Part shown: positions 14,672 to 15,308 of the stretch, in pieces
Position numbering within the stretch: position 1 is the stretch's first letter
Layout of the letters: each line of letters starts with the position of its first letter
Origin: Candidatus Moranbacteria bacterium RIFCSPHIGHO2_02_FULL_40_12b
GTDB taxonomy: Bacteria; Patescibacteriota; Minisyncoccia; Moranbacterales; 2-12-FULL-40-10
Length of the DNA: 15,308 nt
Assembly (NCBI GenBank): GCA_001784725.1
Contig: MFRX01000001.1
Coordinates: 1 to 15,308, forward strand
Direction: 5' to 3'
Notes under the pieces: model-generated
What the model saw: only the letters and a program-made list of their open reading frames with translations
The model's database searches: none
Told to the model about the DNA's origin: nothing
Made by a program: the position numbers and the translations under genes

Positions 14672-14884
14672 CTGTAGACAAGCCCGAAAGTTAGACCTTC
14701 GGGGAAGGAACAATGTCGAGGAGCGCTCCAGCCGAAACCGAAACGTCCATGTCTGGACGGCCTCGCACTAACTTTGCACCGCATCCTTAATGCGAACATA
14801 ACTAAAGCCAATGCAAAGTTAGTGCGGGGATTATAAAGTTCCCAGAATTGATGAGAAAAGATAGTGCCCACCAATTGTCTACAG
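14672..14884 (-). ncRNA. Candidate structured RNA (unrecognised), closed by a 10-bp stem
   Basis: A perfect 10-bp inverted repeat, CTGTAGACAA at 14672-14681 and TTGTCTACAG at 14875-14884, encloses several nested stems. CCCGAA pairs with TTCGGG (14683-14703). CGTCCA pairs with TGGACG at about 14744-14759, inside CGAGG / CCTCG. A perfect 15-bp stem joins CGCACTAACTTTGCA (14764-14778) to TGCAAAGTTAGTGCG (14812-14826), with CGCAT / ATGCG in its loop. GGGA pairs with TCCC near 14828-14843. It lies downstream of a good minus-strand promoter and upstream of a terminator, so minus is the likely sense. It does not show the hallmarks of RNase P RNA, tmRNA, SRP RNA or a tRNA. A MITE-like element with terminal inverted repeats is the main alternative. 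Confidence 0.5.
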
Positions 14885-14937
14885 CTTACTGCTAATCATA
14901 TAAACGGCTGTTATAAGCCGATTTAATATGACTGTTC

Positions 14938-14966
14938 ATCTTAGCACGGCTTTTAAAATTTGTCAA
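14938..14966 (-). promoter_or_regulatory. Sigma-70-type promoter of the minus-strand unit
   Basis: On the minus strand, perfect TTGACA (14961-14966) is followed after 17 bases by TAAGAT (14938-14943), with a TGC extension just before the -10. Transcription would begin near 14931 and run into the structured RNA. A small hairpin CGGCT / AGCCG (14905-14920) lies in the leader. Confidence 0.65.
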
Positions 14967-14979
14967 GTAGGGGTATAAT
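14951..14979 (+). promoter_or_regulatory. Possible ruvB promoter
   Basis: A perfect TATAAT at 14974-14979 on the plus strand has a weak TTTTAA 17 bases upstream. It overlaps the -35 region of the opposing promoter, so the two units would diverge from about the same place. Confidence 0.4.
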
Positions 14980-14992
14980 AGGGCTATCGCCC

Positions 14993-15109
14993 TAAATTTT
15001 AAATTCTAAATTTGAAATTTTAAATCAATTTTAAATGAACCAATGTTTAAATATTTAAAATTTAGACATTTAGATTTCATTTTAAATTTAAAATTAAAAA
15101 TTTAAAATT
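14993..15109. repeat. A/T-only imperfect palindrome in the ruvB leader
   Basis: The stretch is built from AAATTTTAAA, AAATTCTAAA and TTTAAATT-type words. The left half is roughly the inverted complement of the right half around a centre near 15050 (AATGTTTAAATATTTAAAA), so it could fold into one long hairpin. No coding frame is evident. It lies directly upstream of the ruvB start. Confidence 0.55.
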
Positions 15110-15114
15110 GCTAA

Positions 15115-15308
15115 GTGATTACTACTTCCAACGAAAAATTAGAAGACATTTCTCTGGATAACACTCTTCGTCCCCAGTCATTCAATGAGTATGTCGGGCA
15201 GGAAAAAGTGAAGAAAAACCTAGATATTCTCATCCGCGCCGCCAAAAAAAGGAAAGAGCCGATAGAACATGTTTTGCTTTATGGCCCCTCAGGGCTAGGG
15301 AAGACAAC
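15115..15308 (+). CDS. ruvB: Holliday junction branch migration helicase RuvB (N-terminal part)
   Basis: RuvB is the hexameric AAA+ motor that drives branch migration with RuvA. Sixty-four codons are present before the right edge. The N-terminus shows LRPQSFNEYVGQEKVKKNL, the family opening, then EHVLLYGPSGLGKT with the Walker A Lys-Thr intact. The usual second Pro of GPPGLGKT is Ser. The GTG at 15115 is chosen because a TAA in the same frame at 15112-15114 closes anything upstream and no ATG follows before the conserved block. It lies just after the A/T palindrome. Confidence 0.93.
   Translation, partial: MITTSNEKLEDISLDNTLRPQSFNEYVGQEKVKKNLDILIRAAKKRKEPIEHVLLYGPSGLGKT

Noticed and set aside
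14659..14874. 71-codon minus-strand frame inside the structured RNA region
   Set aside because: Its residues are dictated by long inverted repeats and show no family pattern or hydrophobic logic; the stems explain the sequence better.
14672..14884. RNase P RNA, tmRNA or SRP RNA
   Set aside because: None of the conserved core sequences (for example the RNase P GAGGAAAGTCC block, the tmRNA tRNA-like ends or the SRP loop) is present on either strand, though CCCACCA occurs near 14866 by chance.
14960..14979. TTGTCA-TATAAT plus-strand promoter
   Set aside because: The spacing is only 8 bases; the pairing with TTTTAA at 17 bases is possible but weak, and the same bases form a better -35 on the minus strand.

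Overview
The window is the replication-origin region of an AT-rich bacterial chromosome. Genes point away from the origin on both sides: everything from the left edge to dnaA is on the minus strand, and rpmH through the second family 2 glycosyltransferase, plus ruvB at the right edge, is on the plus strand. The exception is a short, apparently independent minus-strand unit at about 14420-14970. Several traits suggest a small-genome lineage such as the Patescibacteria (CPR, Parcubacteria-like): a short YidC, a Jag/KhpB protein without the Jag_N domain, a DUF721 gene where recF and gyrB often lie, no Shine-Dalgarno sequences, and many palindromic intergenic repeats. This placement is an inference from gene style; no rRNA gene is present to test it. 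The standard code fits, because dnaN and yidC end in TGA.

Left arm, read leftward from the origin: dnaN, a DUF721 (DciA-like) gene, ruvC, then a tightly packed group. That group holds a 7-TM membrane protein of the transglutaminase-associated family, an ATP-grasp ligase fused to a retropepsin-like protease, a second ATP-grasp ligase, a family 4 glycosyltransferase and a class A penicillin-binding protein cut by the window edge. The middle of this group looks like a coherent envelope or peptide-ligation system.

Origin: dnaA sits between two AT-rich gaps that carry DnaA-box-like sites (7513-7755 and 9145-9341), as in the bipartite origin of Bacillus subtilis. Divergent promoters for dnaA and rpmH lie in the second gap.

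Right arm: rpmH-rnpA-yidC-khpB (ribosome protein L34, RNase P protein, membrane insertase, RNA-binding protein), then a Wzx-like flippase and two family 2 glycosyltransferases, probably for surface glycan synthesis and export. The second glycosyltransferase carries a mobile-looking palindromic repeat inside its reading frame, and its C-terminus lies in another hairpin repeat. The 778-base gap before ruvB holds a minus-strand unit that I do not recognise: a strong promoter, a 213-nt highly structured RNA candidate, a small ORF of 31 or 47 codons, and a rho-independent terminator. It is the best candidate in this window for something undescribed.
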